Source: Bacteroidota bacterium
GTDB lineage: Bacteria > Bacteroidota > Ignavibacteria > Tepidaquicellales > Tepidaquicellaceae
Direction of reading: 5' to 3'
DNA: 64,000 nucleotides
NCBI GenBank assembly: GCA_018266875.1
Contig: JAFDZR010000009.1
Coordinates: 1-64,000 of the forward strand
The position numbers and the translations under genes are program-made. The notes under the pieces were generated by a model, which saw nothing but the letters and a program-made list of their open reading frames with translations, searched no databases and was not told where the DNA came from. This document shows positions 46,024 through 57,443 of this stretch, one piece after another (the first letter of the stretch is position 1; each line of letters opens with the position of its first letter).

Positions 46024-46485
46024 TTAAGAATCTCTTCCGTTTGTGTTTATGTTCTGTGAAACTTTCTGCGCTATCTCCTCATATGTGCTCGGCATTGACT
46101 TGTCATATCTGCTCTTTCTTTCAGGATCCCAGATCTCGATTTTATCAAGCACACCAAGAACTATCACTTCCTTTTTCAGTCCGCTGATTTCAATGAGCTG
46201 CTGCGGGATAAGGATTCTGTTCTGTGAATCCAGCTCACATTCATTTGCAAATTCAAGAAATATTCTGAGGAAATATCTGTCTTCGGCGTTGAACTGATTA
46301 AAGCGGAGCATTGAGCTCTTCAGCTTTTCCCATTCGTCCTGTGGATATGCAACAATACATTCATCCATGCCTTTCGTAAGTACAAGTTTATTGCCCGCCT
46401 CCGGCTTTATATATTTCCTGAATTTTGCAGGAAGTATAAGCCTTGATTTGGCATCTAAACTACATATCGAATGTCCTTGAAACAT
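46024..46485 (-). CDS. mraZ: Transcriptional regulator MraZ
   Basis: DNA-binding regulator of the division and cell wall cluster. The 153 residues hold two SpoVT/AbrB-like halves, each with a DxxxR motif: SLDAKSRLILPAKFR (about 9-23) and ELDSQNRILIPQQL (about 80-93). MraZ forms rings that bind direct repeats in its own promoter region, and three such repeats are present upstream (46607-46632). First gene of the cluster. Confidence 0.96.
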   Translation of the reverse strand: MFQGHSICSLDAKSRLILPAKFRKYIKPEAGNKLVLTKGMDECIVAYPQDEWEKLKSSMLRFNQFNAEDRYFLRIFLEFANECELDSQNRILIPQQLIEISGLKKEVIVLGVLDKIEIWDPERKSRYDKSMPSTYEEIAQKVSQNINTNGRDS

Positions 46486-46606
46486 TGGCGGATAATTATA
46501 TTTTTGTTGAGCTGCTTTTTTCTAAAGTGAAAAGATTAATGATTAAAGATTAATGATTATTTAACATTATTCAAAAACCGGGGAAATTTAAGCGAATTAA
46601 AATTCA

Positions 46607-46632
46607 CCACTTCCCCCCACTTTACTCCACTT
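46607..46632 (-). promoter_or_regulatory. MraZ box: three direct repeats at 10-base spacing
   Basis: AAGTGG occurs three times on the - strand (CCACTT at 46607, 46617 and 46627 on the +), each start exactly 10 bases from the next, directly downstream of the mraZ -7 element. Known MraZ operators are AAAGTG- or TGGG-type direct repeats with this one-turn period, so autoregulation is likely. Confidence 0.75.
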
Positions 46633-46637
46633 ATATA

Positions 46638-46668
46638 CAAAAATACGTAAAATAATATTAATGTCAAA
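46638..46668 (-). promoter_or_regulatory. Promoter of the mraZ (division and cell wall) cluster
   Basis: On the - strand TTTG (46665-46668) and TATTTTTG (46638-46645) are separated by 19 bases, a perfect TTTG/TAnnTTTG match. The transcript would begin near 46630 with a leader of about 145 bases. The sequence from 46669 to 46846, up to the rpoC terminator, shows nothing else. Confidence 0.7.
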
Positions 46669-46846
46669 TCAATATTTATTGGGAAAGTTATGTTTTTGAA
46701 AAGAATTTTAAAGAATTTACAGGTGGGGGGAGAAACGGTAAAATGGATAATAAATTAATAATCTCAACGCGGGCTTTTTACTGACTGAATCTTCTGTCTT
46801 TTCTGATTCGGATAAAAATTTTTACAAATATTTTTACGGAATTCAA

Positions 46847-46882
46847 ATAAAAAAACCACTCTTCATTTCTAAAGAGTGGTTT
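46847..46882 (-). terminator. Terminator after rpoC
   Basis: An 11-bp perfect stem (AAACCACTCTT with AAGAGTGGTTT) around an 8-base loop, followed by T residues on the - strand. It separates the rpoBC cluster from the mraZ promoter. Confidence 0.92.
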
Positions 46883-46907
46883 CTTTTTATTCAAATTAAC
46901 TTTCAGT

Positions 46908-49900
46908 TTATGATTCTACTTCTTCTTTCTTTTTCTTTTTTGCCTTTGATTTCGTCGGCTTAGGAGCTTCTTCCGCTTCTACATATTCACCCTTTTCAGT
47001 TACCAGTATTTCTTTGTATTTCCTTAAACCGGTACCTGCAGGGATGAGCTGACCGATGATTACATTTTCCTTTAGTCCAAGCAGATTATCCACTTTTCCT
47101 CTTATTGCCGCATCTGTCAGAACCTTAGTGGTTTCCTGGAATGAAGCCGCTGAAATAAAGCTCTCAGTTGTCAGTGATGTCTGTGTAATTCCTAACAATA
47201 CCGGTTCTGCGGTAGCTGGAACAGCATCCCTAACTTTTATCAGCTGCTTGTCTTTTTTCTTGAGAGCAGCATTCATTTCTTTTATTTCTTTTTTATTGTA
47301 GACCTGACCTTCGGTTACTTTGTCATTACCGTTTGTTTCGGTAACTACAACCATTCCCTTGAGCTCTTCATTTTTCTCTGCAAACAAAATCTTGTTTACA
47401 ACATCTCCTTCAAGGAATTGAGTATCTCCGGTATCAGTGACTTTAACCTTTTGAAGCATTTGTCTGACGATTACTTCAATGTGCTTGTCGTTGATCTTTA
47501 CACCCTGAATTCTGTAAACTTCCTGAATTTCATTCACAAGATATTCCTGAACTTCAGCAACACCTTTGATCTTAAGAATGTCAACAGGATCATATGCTCC
47601 GCCGGTTAATGGCTCTCCGGATTTAACAATATCACCGTGTCTTACAAGTATGTGTTTCCCGATAGGTATCTTGTAGTCAATTACTTTGCTTCCGTCTTTA
47701 CTGATGATTCTTACTTCCCTGCTTCCTCTGGAAATTTTCCCGATCTCCACAGTTCCGTCAATCTCTGCGACTTTAGCCGGATCACTCGGACTTCTCGCTT
47801 CGAAAAGTTCTGTAACTCTCGGCAGACCTCCCGTGATATCCCTTGTCTTTCCGGACTCTCTCGGGATCTTGACGATAATTGTTCCCGCCTTTACTTCAGC
47901 TCCGTTGTCGACAAGAAGCGAAGCTTTGGCTGGTATGAGATAAGAACTCAGCAGTTTTTCATTCTTCGGATTCAGGATCTGAATTGTCGGGGATTTCGTT
48001 TTATCCCTTGATTCAATTACGATCTTCTGTAAAAATCCTGTCTGTTCATCTTTGGAAATATCATACTGCTTTCCTTCTTCCATATCCATGTAATTGATTA
48101 TTCCGTCATCCTCGGCAACGATAACTGAGTTGTAAGGATCCCACTCGTAAAGTATGGCATTCTTTTCAACTTTCTCGTTGTTCTTCACCTTCAGATGTGT
48201 ACCGTAAGGCACTGTATATCTTGCAAGCTGAGAACCGTTTTCATCTATGATATTTATCAGTCCGTTTCTGCTCAGCGATACGAATTCATTTCCGGCTCCG
48301 CCTTTGTATTCAACTATTTTAATGTTCTCAAATTTTACTTTACCGTCGAACTTGGTCGTGATCTGTGACTGGGAAATGATCTTACTTGCAGTACCTCCGA
48401 TGTGGAATGTTCTGAGTGTAAGCTGTGTTCCCGGTTCACCGATTGACTGCGCAGCGACAATTCCGACTGCTTCGCCGACCTCCACCATCTTTGCAGTGGC
48501 AAGATTTTTTCCGTAACATTTTGCGCAGACTCCTCTTTTCAGTTCACATGTCAATACTGATCTTATTTCAACCTGTGTGATCGGAGTTTCAGCTATTAAA
48601 TCAGCAAGCTCCTCGGTGATAAGTTCTCCGCTTTTTATTATGACTTTTTTTGTCAAAGGATTAACAACATCATGCACGACTACTCTTCCCAGAATTCTCT
48701 CGGAAAGTGTTTCTTTCACATCTTCACCTTCTTTGAGAGCTTCTGTCATGACGCCTCTGATTGTTCCGCAGTCAATATCCGTAATGATCACATCCTGCGC
48801 CACGTCAACGAGTCTTCTTGTCAGGTATCCTGCATCAGCAGTTTTCAAAGCTGTGTCAGCAAGACCTTTTCTCGCTCCGTGAGTTGAAATGAAGTATTCG
48901 AGAATTGATAATCCTTCTTTGAAATTTGCAATGATCGGGTTTTCAATGATCTCTCCCGCCTGACCTGTCATGGATTTCTGCGGCTTCTGCATAAGACCTC
49001 TCATTCCCGCAAGCTGACTGACCTGCTCGGCTGAACCTCTTGCGCCGGAGTCTATCATCATGTGAAGCGAATTGAATCCCTGCTTTGATCTGGTCAGATT
49101 CAGCATCAGATCTCTCTTTACTTCATCGCGGACATGAGTCCAGATATCAATAACTTTATTGTATCTTTCATTTTCTGAAATAATACCTTTTGCTTTTGAT
49201 TTTTCAATTTTGTCCACTCTGATAAATGCTTCTTCGATTATCTTGTCTTTTGTCTTCGGAACTTCTATGTCATCAATATTTACTGACAGTCCGCCAAGTG
49301 TAGCAAATTTAAAACCAAGTTCCTTCAGATTATCAAGGAATACCGAGGTCTCGAGATTTCCCACTTTGTTGTAAATCATATTTATGATTTCAATGATCTT
49401 CTTCTTTTTCAGAAGTTCATTGATGAATGGCAGTTTTTCAGGGACGATCCTGTTGAATATTACCCTTCCAACTGTTGTTTCTACCATTTCACCTCTGTAT
49501 CTGACTTTTATTCTTGCATGAAGTCCGACTTTCTTATTGTCAAATGCAAGCATTACTTCGTCTGAGGAGGAGAATATTTTTCCTTCACCTTTATCACCCG
49601 GTAATTCCTTCGTGAGATAATAGCATCCAAGTATAAGCTCCTGGTTCGGAATGGTAATAGGAGCTCCGTTCTGAGGAGAAAGAATATTGTGTGATGAAAG
49701 CATCATTATCTGAGCTTCGAGCTGAGCTTCATATGAAAGCGGAACGTGAACTGCCATCTGATCACCGTCGAAGTCTGCGTTGAATGCAATACATACAAAA
49801 GGATGAAGCGTAATTGCTTTACCTTCTATAAGCACCGGCTGAAACGCCTGAATACTCAGTCTGTGAAGAGTCGGAGCTCTGTTCAGCAGTACCGGATGTC

Positions 49901-51179
49901 CGTCAATAACGTTTTCCAGAATATCCCATACCTCCGGTGTTCTCTTGTCAATTAATTTCTTTGCGCTCTTTACAGTCTTTACATAATCCCTGTCAATCAG
50001 TCTCCTTATTACAAACGGCTTGAACAGTTCAAGAGCCATGTCTTTCGGCAGTCCGCACTGATGGAGTTTCAGTTCAGGCCCGACAACGATAACTGTTCTA
50101 CCTGAATAGTCAACTCTCTTGCCAAGCAGATTCTGTCTGAATCTTCCCTGCTTTCCTTTTAAAATATCGGAAAGGGATTTCAGCGCTCTGTTCTCGGCTT
50201 TTACTGCGGTTACTCTTCTTGAATTGTCAAGCAGAGCATCCACCGCTTCCTGAAGCATTCTTTTTTCATTTCTTAAAATTACTTCAGGCGCTTTAATATC
50301 TATGAGTCTCTTTAATCTGTTGTTTCTTATAATCACTCTTCTGTACAGATCATTAAGATCACTGGTTGCAAATCTTCCGCCTTCAAGCGGCACAAGAGGT
50401 CTGAGCTCAGGCGGTATAACAGGAACAACATCCAGCACCATCCATTCAGGTTTATTTGGTCTGCCGCCCGGCTTTATTCTGAAAGCTTCAAGCACTCTGA
50501 GTCTCTTAATGTTCTCCATCTTCTTCAGGGCAGAAGGATCATTCTTAAGTTCGGTTCTGAGTCTTATGATCTCTTCTTCTGTGTTTATTCTTCTGAGAAG
50601 TTCTTTTACGGCTTCACCGCCCTGCCCTGCAATAAACTTCTTCGGATCATCATCATCCAGGTTCTGCTCTTCCTCTGTCATAGCATCAACCACTTCATTG
50701 TATTCATCTTCTGTTATTAGCTGAAGCTTTTTATAATTTGTCTTTCCCGGATTTATAACTACATAAGTTTCATAGTATATTATCCTCTCAAGTTCTTTGG
50801 AGGAAATTCCCAGCACATACCCGATCTTTGTCGGAAGTGATCTGAAATACCAGATATGAACGACAGGAACGCTTAATGTAATATGTCCCATTCTTTCTCT
50901 TCTTACATTCTTCAGATTGATTTCCACACCGCATCTGTCGCAGACAATACCTTTATATCTGATTCCTTTGTATTTTCCGCAGTGACATTCCCAGTCTCTG
51001 ACTGGACCGAATATCTTCTCGCAGAACAAACCGTCTTTATCCGGTTTGAATGTTCTGTAGTTTATCGTTTCAGGTTTTAATACTTCTCCGAAAGACCTCG
51101 AAATTATCGCATCGGTTGAAGCAAGGTTGATGGTAATCTTTGAGAATCTCTTTCTTCTGTGCTCTGTTTTAAAAGCCAT
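46908..51179 (-). CDS. rpoC: DNA-directed RNA polymerase subunit beta'
   Basis: Catalytic clamp subunit of RNA polymerase, 1423 residues. The N-terminal zinc site is seen in [20 protein letters not shown] (about 62-81). The metal-binding active site NADFDGDQM has Asp469, Asp471 and Asp473. The second zinc motif is split across [11 protein letters not shown] near residue 880. A lysine-rich tail ends the protein. Encoded 85 bases after rpoB and closed by a terminator. Confidence 0.98.
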   Translation of the reverse strand: MAFKTEHRRKRFSKITINLASTDAIISRSFGEVLKPETINYRTFKPDKDGLFCEKIFGPVRDWECHCGKYKGIRYKGIVCDRCGVEINLKNVRRERMGHITLSVPVVHIWYFRSLPTKIGYVLGISSKELERIIYYETYVVINPGKTNYKKLQLITEDEYNEVVDAMTEEEQNLDDDDPKKFIAGQGGEAVKELLRRINTEEEIIRLRTELKNDPSALKKMENIKRLRVLEAFRIKPGGRPNKPEWMVLDVVPVIPPELRPLVPLEGGRFATSDLNDLYRRVIIRNNRLKRLIDIKAPEVILRNEKRMLQEAVDALLDNSRRVTAVKAENRALKSLSDILKGKQGRFRQNLLGKRVDYSGRTVIVVGPELKLHQCGLPKDMALELFKPFVIRRLIDRDYVKTVKSAKKLIDKRTPEVWDILENVIDGHPVLLNRAPTLHRLSIQAFQPVLIEGKAITLHPFVCIAFNADFDGDQMAVHVPLSYEAQLEAQIMMLSSHNILSPQNGAPITIPNQELILGCYYLTKELPGDKGEGKIFSSSDEVMLAFDNKKVGLHARIKVRYRGEMVETTVGRVIFNRIVPEKLPFINELLKKKKIIEIINMIYNKVGNLETSVFLDNLKELGFKFATLGGLSVNIDDIEVPKTKDKIIEEAFIRVDKIEKSKAKGIISENERYNKVIDIWTHVRDEVKRDLMLNLTRSKQGFNSLHMMIDSGARGSAEQVSQLAGMRGLMQKPQKSMTGQAGEIIENPIIANFKEGLSILEYFISTHGARKGLADTALKTADAGYLTRRLVDVAQDVIITDIDCGTIRGVMTEALKEGEDVKETLSERILGRVVVHDVVNPLTKKVIIKSGELITEELADLIAETPITQVEIRSVLTCELKRGVCAKCYGKNLATAKMVEVGEAVGIVAAQSIGEPGTQLTLRTFHIGGTASKIISQSQITTKFDGKVKFENIKIVEYKGGAGNEFVSLSRNGLINIIDENGSQLARYTVPYGTHLKVKNNEKVEKNAILYEWDPYNSVIVAEDDGIINYMDMEEGKQYDISKDEQTGFLQKIVIESRDKTKSPTIQILNPKNEKLLSSYLIPAKASLLVDNGAEVKAGTIIVKIPRESGKTRDITGGLPRVTELFEARSPSDPAKVAEIDGTVEIGKISRGSREVRIISKDGSKVIDYKIPIGKHILVRHGDIVKSGEPLTGGAYDPVDILKIKGVAEVQEYLVNEIQEVYRIQGVKINDKHIEVIVRQMLQKVKVTDTGDTQFLEGDVVNKILFAEKNEELKGMVVVTETNGNDKVTEGQVYNKKEIKEMNAALKKKDKQLIKVRDAVPATAEPVLLGITQTSLTTESFISAASFQETTKVLTDAAIRGKVDNLLGLKENVIIGQLIPAGTGLRKYKEILVTEKGEYVEAEEAPKPTKSKAKKKKKEEVES

Positions 51180-51264
51180 TATAACCCCTTAGTTTTTAAT
51201 TTTAAAATTTATTTTAAGAATCTTATCAGGACATCAATTGATGTCTTAATTATAAATTCTTTAT

Positions 51265-54200
51265 TTATTCCTCAAGATTTATATCCAGACACAATCCCTG
51301 CAGCTCTTTCAGCAGTACATTGAAAGATTCCGGTATTCCCGGCTCAGGTAAATTATCGCCTTTGATTATGGCTTCATATACCTTACTTCTTCCTGTCACA
51401 TCGTCACTCTTATAAGTTAGCATCTCCTGCAGAATGTTTGCTGCACCGTAACCCTGTAATGCCCAGCATTCCATCTCTCCGAATCTCTGTCCGCCGAACT
51501 GCGCTTTTCCTCCGAGCGGCTGCTGAGTGATAAGTGAGTAAGGTCCGATTGACCTTGCGTGGATCTTATCATCTACTAAGTGAGAAAGTTTCATCATATA
51601 AATGAATCCGCATGTTACACGCTGATCGAATTTCTCTCCTGTCATTCCGTCATAAAGTTCTGTTCTGGAATTTTCATCAAGTCCCGCTTTCTTTAGCATC
51701 TCTACTATCTCAGGTACAGTTGCTCCGTCAAATATAGGCGTTGCAAATTTTACTCCCATTAATTTAGCAGCCCATCCAAGCGCTGTCTCATACAACTGTC
51801 CGAGATTCATTCTCGAAGGTACGCCAAGCGGATTAAGTACTATATCCACCGGTGTTCCGTCCGGTAAGAATGGCATGTCTTCCTGCGGTACAAGCTTGGC
51901 AACGACCCCCTTATTTCCGTGTCTTCCTGCCATCTTGTCACCTACTGATAATTTTCTTTTTTTCGCTACATATACTTTCGCAAGCTTTACAACGCCTGTC
52001 GGAAGTTCATCTCCGAGCTTTACTTTATCTTTTAATCTTTTGTACCGCTCTTCGATCTCATTCTGCTTGAATGTATAATTTCTGTAAATGTCCGGTATCA
52101 GAGAATTCGCTCTGTTATAATCCGACCATTCGTTTTCATAATCAAATTCAGCAAGAGTATATCCTTCATTTTCTATAAGATTTACCATTGCGCCTTTTTT
52201 GAAAGCAGCACCGTTCTTTACAAGAATGTTGCCTTTTTTATCCTTAAGACCTTTTGAAGTCCTTCCTTCCAGGAGGATGTCAAATTTCTCAGCGATCTTC
52301 TGATTCAGATCTTTTATTTCCTTCTTTCTTTCAGCTTCGAATTTATCAATTCTTCTTTTCTCATCTCTTTTGCTTTCAGTGTCCCGTGTCTTTCTCGAGA
52401 AGAGTTTGTTGTTTATCACAATTCCCTTTAATCCCGGTGTTGCCTTCAGCGAGGCGTCTTTTACGTCACCGGCTTTATCTCCGAATATTGCTCTGAGAAG
52501 TTTCTCTTCCGGTGTCGGCTCTGTCTCTCCCTTTGGAGTTACTTTACCGATCAGAATGTCATTCTCTTTTACCTCAGCTCCGACTCTTACAATTCCGTTT
52601 TCATCCAGATCCTTTGTCGCTTCTTCGCTTACATTCGGAATTTCCTTTGTAAGTTCTTCTTCGCCTCTTTTGGTGTCTCTTACTTCAAGACTGAATTCTT
52701 CAATGTGTATAGAAGTGTAAACATCATCAGCGACAAGCTTTTCACTGATCACGATAGCATCTTCAAAGTTGTAACCTCTCCACGGCATGAATGCAACAAG
52801 TACATTCCTTCCGAGTGCAAGTTCACCGTTTTCCGTTGATGATCCATCTGCAAGTATATCACCTTTTTTTACTTTCTGACCTTCTTTTACGATTGGTCTC
52901 TGATTGATCGAGGTGTCCTGATTTGTTCTCAGGAATTTTATCAGATTATATACTACTAATTTTCTGTCATCGAAACTTAAAAGACTGTCATCGGAATCTT
53001 CCTTAACATTGTATTTGACTATTATCTTGTCACCTGCTACATATTCAACTGTTCCGTCAGCTTCGGCTGTAAGAAGAGTTCTCGAATCTCTGGCGATGAT
53101 CTCTTCAAATCCGGTTCCGACTACTGGGGACTCTGGTCTTAAAAGAGGAACAGCCTGTCTCTGCATATTACTTCCCATCAGCGCTCTGTTAGCGTCATCA
53201 TGCTCAAGGAAAGGAATAAGTGCAGCCGCGGCGCTCACGATCTGATTCGTCGCAACATCCATGTAATCAACCTCACTCGGATGCAGCAGCGGGAAGTCGC
53301 CTTTGAATCTTCCTTTTACTTTGTCATTAAGGAAATTTCCCTTATCATCGATCGGCGCATTTGCCTGCGCAATTTTATAGAAATTCTCGATCTCCGCTGA
53401 AAGATATTCAATCTTGTCAGTTACTCTTCCGTCTGTTACTTTTCTGTAAGGTGTCTCTATGAATCCAAGTTCGTTTATCCTTGAATGAATACACAGCGAG
53501 GATATCAGTCCGATATTCGGACCCTCAGGTGTTTCGATAGGACATAACCTTCCGTAATGTGTATAGTGAACGTCCCTTACTTCAAATCCCGCGCGTTCTC
53601 TTGAAAGTCCGCCCGGTCCGAGTGCGCTGATCCTTCTCTTGTGTGTCATCTCTGCAAGAGGATTGGTCTGATCCATGAACTGCGACAGCTGACTCGTTCC
53701 GAAGAAAGAAGCCAGCGCGCTGGTTATTGGTCTTGCGCTGATCAGTTTAGAAGGAGTAAGATTCTCTTCGTCATGTATGCTCATCTTGTCTCTGATAGTT
53801 CTTGACATTCTTGAAAGTCCGAGCGAGAACTGAGCCGATAACTGCTCATTTACAGTTCTTACTCTTCTGTTTCCAAGATGGTCAATGTCATCCACATCTT
53901 TGTTTCCGTCTACAAGATCTCTGATATAATTTATAATGTTGACAAGATCCTCCTGGGTTAAGATCGTAATGTGAGGATCAATGTTTGTTCCGAGTTTATA
54001 ATTGATTTTATATCTTCCTACTTCACCGAGATCATATTTCTTTGTATTGAAAAATAATTTTTCAATGTAACTTCTGGCGCTTTCAGCTTCAGATTCAACA
54101 AGAGCTGCAGCGGCTTTTCTTTCCTTTGAAGTCGTCTCGGCAGGAAGTTTCTCAAGCAGTACATCAGTTTCATCTTCATCATTGATGATTGTCGTATAAA

Positions 54201-55110
54201 TAACCATCTCACCGTCAGTCGGATCCTTCTTGAGGAGTTTCAGTTCTTTTATCTTTGCATTTACGATTGATACAAGCTGTTCATCTGATAACACGCTGTT
54301 TGCATTGATTCCGATATCATCACCTGTGTCTTTGTTTACGACATTCTCAAGCACGATCCTTCCTGCATAGTCAAGATAATTCTTGTCATTTACTTTTACA
54401 GTTTCTACAATATCAAAGAGCTCAAGCATGTTCACATGTTCTGTAAAACCAAGAGCTTTGAGAAGTGTCGAGAAATAGAATTTCTTTTTTCTGTCAACGT
54501 AAGCGTAAAGCAGATTATTAATGTCGGTTGTGAACTCTACCCAGGAACCTCTGAAAGGGATTACCCTTGCTGAATAAAGTTTAGTACCGTTTGCATGAGT
54601 GGATTCCCCGAATACTACTCCCGGCGATCTGTGCAGCTGACTTACTATAGCTCTTTCGGCGCCGTTAATAATGAAACTTCCTCTTGGAGTCATGTATGGA
54701 AGATTTCCAAGATACACGTCATTTTCAATCGTGTAATTATACTCTTTCGCAGCGGCATTCGGTTTGGTGGATAATCTCAATCTTGCTTTTACCTGAACTG
54801 CATATGTTAATCCCTGCTCCTGACATTCAATTACCGAATAATGCGGTTTTTCCAGATAATAATCTACGAACTCCAGTAATGCGGTCTCTCTTGAATCGCT
54901 GATAGGAAAATTATCCTCGAAGACTTTTTGAAGTCCCTGAGATTTTCTTTTACTTGCCGGCACATCTTCCTGAAGGAAATCTTTATAGGACTGCACCTGC
55001 ACGTTCAAAAGATCCGGCGGATCATGAGTGATCGATGTTTTCGCAAACGTCAACCTGTCATTCTTGTTGTTTAATTTACTTAATTTCAGATTTAAATCTG
55101 TAATTTCCAA
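51265..55110 (-). CDS. rpoB: DNA-directed RNA polymerase subunit beta
   Basis: Beta subunit of RNA polymerase, 1281 residues. The rifampicin-pocket region reads FFGTSQLSQFMDQTNPLAE with HKRRISALGPGG following (about 460-500). GDKMAGRHGNKGV (about 1046-1058) and the C-terminal GGKAQFGGQRFGEMECWAL segment are also diagnostic. The rifampicin-pocket residues match the usual sensitive form. It is 107 bases after rplL. Confidence 0.98.
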   Translation of the reverse strand: MEITDLNLKLSKLNNKNDRLTFAKTSITHDPPDLLNVQVQSYKDFLQEDVPASKRKSQGLQKVFEDNFPISDSRETALLEFVDYYLEKPHYSVIECQEQGLTYAVQVKARLRLSTKPNAAAKEYNYTIENDVYLGNLPYMTPRGSFIINGAERAIVSQLHRSPGVVFGESTHANGTKLYSARVIPFRGSWVEFTTDINNLLYAYVDRKKKFYFSTLLKALGFTEHVNMLELFDIVETVKVNDKNYLDYAGRIVLENVVNKDTGDDIGINANSVLSDEQLVSIVNAKIKELKLLKKDPTDGEMVIYTTIINDEDETDVLLEKLPAETTSKERKAAAALVESEAESARSYIEKLFFNTKKYDLGEVGRYKINYKLGTNIDPHITILTQEDLVNIINYIRDLVDGNKDVDDIDHLGNRRVRTVNEQLSAQFSLGLSRMSRTIRDKMSIHDEENLTPSKLISARPITSALASFFGTSQLSQFMDQTNPLAEMTHKRRISALGPGGLSRERAGFEVRDVHYTHYGRLCPIETPEGPNIGLISSLCIHSRINELGFIETPYRKVTDGRVTDKIEYLSAEIENFYKIAQANAPIDDKGNFLNDKVKGRFKGDFPLLHPSEVDYMDVATNQIVSAAAALIPFLEHDDANRALMGSNMQRQAVPLLRPESPVVGTGFEEIIARDSRTLLTAEADGTVEYVAGDKIIVKYNVKEDSDDSLLSFDDRKLVVYNLIKFLRTNQDTSINQRPIVKEGQKVKKGDILADGSSTENGELALGRNVLVAFMPWRGYNFEDAIVISEKLVADDVYTSIHIEEFSLEVRDTKRGEEELTKEIPNVSEEATKDLDENGIVRVGAEVKENDILIGKVTPKGETEPTPEEKLLRAIFGDKAGDVKDASLKATPGLKGIVINNKLFSRKTRDTESKRDEKRRIDKFEAERKKEIKDLNQKIAEKFDILLEGRTSKGLKDKKGNILVKNGAAFKKGAMVNLIENEGYTLAEFDYENEWSDYNRANSLIPDIYRNYTFKQNEIEERYKRLKDKVKLGDELPTGVVKLAKVYVAKKRKLSVGDKMAGRHGNKGVVAKLVPQEDMPFLPDGTPVDIVLNPLGVPSRMNLGQLYETALGWAAKLMGVKFATPIFDGATVPEIVEMLKKAGLDENSRTELYDGMTGEKFDQRVTCGFIYMMKLSHLVDDKIHARSIGPYSLITQQPLGGKAQFGGQRFGEMECWALQGYGAANILQEMLTYKSDDVTGRSKVYEAIIKGDNLPEPGIPESFNVLLKELQGLCLDINLEE

Positions 55111-55141
55111 ATTTTTACCCCCGGAATTTTTTAATAAATAA

Positions 55142-55164
55142 TCCCGGCATGTATATTGCCGGGA
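55142..55164 (-). terminator. Hairpin between rplL and rpoB (possible partial terminator or processing site)
   Basis: An 8-bp stem (TCCCGGCA with TGCCGGGA, loop of 7) lies in the rplL-rpoB gap. On the - strand it is followed by an AT-rich stretch without a clean T run. In other bacteria this gap holds an attenuator or RNase III site that lowers rpoBC expression relative to the ribosomal genes; the same role is inferred. Confidence 0.45.
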
Positions 55165-55217
55165 CTATTATGTTTTTTAAATTAATTTTTTGACGAACTT
55201 TTTCTGTTAAAAAAGAA

Positions 55218-55589
55218 TTACTTTATTTCCACTTTTGCACCGGCAGCTTCAAGTTCAGCTTTCAGTTTGTCTGCATCTGCTTTGGAAATATTTTCTTTTA
55301 TCGGCTTCGGAGCGCTTTCCACGAGAGATTTTGCTTCCGTTAGTCCGAGTCCTGTTGCATTCTTAACAGCTTTGATAACGTTGATCTTCTGTGAACCTGC
55401 TTCTGCAAGTATCACTGTGAATTCGGTCTGTTCTTCTGCTGCCGGAGCTGTTCCAGCTGCAGGTGCACCCGCCATCATCATTGGAGCTGCTGCTGTTACT
55501 CCGAATCTATCTTCCAGAATTTTCTTTAATTCTGAAGCCTGAGTTAAAGTTAACTCACCTATTTTGTCTGCTAATTCTTCTACTGACAT
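55218..55589 (-). CDS. rplL: 50S ribosomal protein L7/L12
   Basis: Stalk protein of the large subunit that recruits translation factors. The 123 residues show an N-terminal dimerisation helix (to about 33), an alanine- and proline-rich hinge (about 36-52, [18 protein letters not shown]) and the globular C-terminal domain with [20 protein letters not shown] split around residue 78. It follows rplJ by 40 bases. Confidence 0.97.
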   Translation of the reverse strand: MSVEELADKIGELTLTQASELKKILEDRFGVTAAAPMMMAGAPAAGTAPAAEEQTEFTVILAEAGSQKINVIKAVKNATGLGLTEAKSLVESAPKPIKENISKADADKLKAELEAAGAKVEIK

Positions 55590-55629
55590 TTTATTTTACC
55601 TTTTTGATTTAATTTTTAAAAATAATTTT

Positions 55630-56163
55630 TTAAGCGGCTTTTTTTCTGCCGACTTCCTCAATAACACTGAAAAGATCTCTCATTACGGCATTTACCGATC
55701 CGACTATTCCGGATGCAGGTGAATTCAATGAACCGAGTATTGATGCGATCACTTCCTGTTTTGTCGGAAGAGCTGCAAGTGTGTTGAGCTGCTTTGAACC
55801 GTAAGATTCATTCTCTACTATGGCAATCTTGAGCTTTGGTCTCTCAAGCTTGTCAAAAAATTTCTTCAGGATCTTTGCCGGTGCTACAGGATCATCCTGT
55901 GCAAATACAATTCCAGTAGGACCGTTAAGAATTTCATTGAGTTTATCGAAGTGTGTTGAATATTTTTCGGTCTCCTTCAAAGCCCTAACCGTCAAAGTGT
56001 TTTTTACGACTTTGTACTTGAGTCCGGCTTTGTAGTACTCCTTTCTTAATTCATTCACTTCCTCGACAGTCAATCCTGTGAAATCAGTAAAGTATAAAGC
56101 ATCAGAGGAATCAAGCATTTCCCTGATCTCCCTGACTGACTCTACTTTCTGTTCTTTTTTCAT
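55630..56163 (-). CDS. rplJ: 50S ribosomal protein L10
   Basis: Base of the ribosomal stalk, binding L7/L12 dimers through its C-terminal helix. The 177 residues contain the RREL-type opening VRELREMLDSSDALYFTDF-like region (about 9-29) and KVVKNTLTVRAL (about 52-63). The 92-base leader upstream probably carries the usual L10 autoregulatory site, but I could not identify its fold with confidence. Confidence 0.95.
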   Translation of the reverse strand: MKKEQKVESVREIREMLDSSDALYFTDFTGLTVEEVNELRKEYYKAGLKYKVVKNTLTVRALKETEKYSTHFDKLNEILNGPTGIVFAQDDPVAPAKILKKFFDKLERPKLKIAIVENESYGSKQLNTLAALPTKQEVIASILGSLNSPASGIVGSVNAVMRDLFSVIEEVGRKKAA

Positions 56164-56255
56164 AATTTAACTTTATTAAAGTAATAAATTGGAACTTGAT
56201 GCTTACCCGAAGCTGATAAGCAGATTATATGTATTGTTGAGTGCGTAAATTCTAA

Positions 56256-56957
56256 TTATGCTGCGGCTTTAGACGAATGACTTCTGTCAATCTTTATACC
56301 GGGACCCATTGTCGTTGATAAAGTTATGCTCTTTACATATGTACCTTTAGACGCGGCCGGTTTAAGCTTTATTATTGTATCTAAAAATGCAGTGATATTT
56401 TCCGTAAGTTTATTTTCGTCAAATGAGATTTTTCCGACAATTGAATGAACAATGCCCGACTTGTCAACTCTGAAATCGATCTTACCCGCTTTTACATCCT
56501 TTACCGCCTGACCGATGTTCGGTGTGACTGTTCCGCTTTTCGGATTAGGCATGAGTCCTCTCGGTCCAAGTATCTTTCCGATCTTTCCAAGCTCGCTCAT
56601 AGTGTCAGGAGCGGCAATGATAACATCAATGTCCGTCCATCCTTCCTGTATCTTCTTCACATAATCTTCAAAGCCGACATGATCAGCTCCGGCTTCCCTG
56701 GCTTCATCCTGTTTGTCCGGCTTTGCTATCACAAGAACCCTTACGGTTTTACCCGTTCCGTGAGGAAGTGAGACAGTTCCCCTCACCACCTGATCAGCGT
56801 GCTTGGGATCCACTCCGAGTCTTACAGCTACGTCAACCGATTCATCGAATTTCGCCTTTGCGGCTTTTTTAAGCTCGCTCACGCCGGTTTTAAGATCGTA
56901 TTCTTTGGTTACGTCGATTTTCTTTAATGTTTCTTTTTGCCTCTTGGTTAATTTCAT
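56256..56957 (-). CDS. rplA: 50S ribosomal protein L1
   Basis: rRNA-binding protein of the L1 stalk, also a translational repressor of its operon in many bacteria. The 233 residues include [20 protein letters not shown] (about 38-57), [14 protein letters not shown] (about 132-145) and [11 protein letters not shown] (about 61-71), all characteristic. It follows rplK by 41 bases. Confidence 0.97.
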   Translation of the reverse strand: MKLTKRQKETLKKIDVTKEYDLKTGVSELKKAAKAKFDESVDVAVRLGVDPKHADQVVRGTVSLPHGTGKTVRVLVIAKPDKQDEAREAGADHVGFEDYVKKIQEGWTDIDVIIAAPDTMSELGKIGKILGPRGLMPNPKSGTVTPNIGQAVKDVKAGKIDFRVDKSGIVHSIVGKISFDENKLTENITAFLDTIIKLKPAASKGTYVKSITLSTTMGPGIKIDRSHSSKAAA

Positions 56958-56998
56958 TTTGAAAATAAATTAAAAATTTTTTTTGGAAATAATAAATT

Positions 56999-57424
56999 TT
57001 ATTTCTCTACAGTTAAACCCATGCTTCTTGCCGTTCCCGCTATCATTCTCATTGCGGCTTCAACATCATGAACATTAAGATCTGTCATTTTTGTCTCGGC
57101 AATTTCCCTGAGCTGCTGCTGTGTTACTTTGCCGACCTTGTTCTTGTTGGGAACTCCCGAACCTTTTTCTATGCCGAGCGCTTTCAGCAAAAGCACTGCA
57201 GCAGGCGGAGTCTTTGTAATGAACGTAAATGATTTATCGGAAAAAACAGTGATCACCACCGGGATCAGATATCCTTTTTTATCCTGTGTTCTAGCGTTGA
57301 ACTGCTTGCAGAATTCCATTCCGTTAACGCCTCTCTGTCCGAGCGCAGGACCCACAGGCGGAGCCATTGTTGCAGCGCCGGCGGGGATCTGAAGCTTTAT
57401 AAAACCTGTTATCTTTTTTGCCAT
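56999..57424 (-). CDS. rplK: 50S ribosomal protein L11
   Basis: Binds the GTPase-associated centre of 23S rRNA. The 141-residue protein has [20 protein letters not shown] (about 10-29) and the C-terminal rRNA-binding GTARSMGL (about 129-136). Nineteen bases after nusG, in the standard nusG-rplK-rplA order. Confidence 0.97.
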   Translation of the reverse strand: MAKKITGFIKLQIPAGAATMAPPVGPALGQRGVNGMEFCKQFNARTQDKKGYLIPVVITVFSDKSFTFITKTPPAAVLLLKALGIEKGSGVPNKNKVGKVTQQQLREIAETKMTDLNVHDVEAAMRMIAGTARSMGLTVEK

Positions 57425-57443
57425 TTTATTTAAGTATTAAAAT

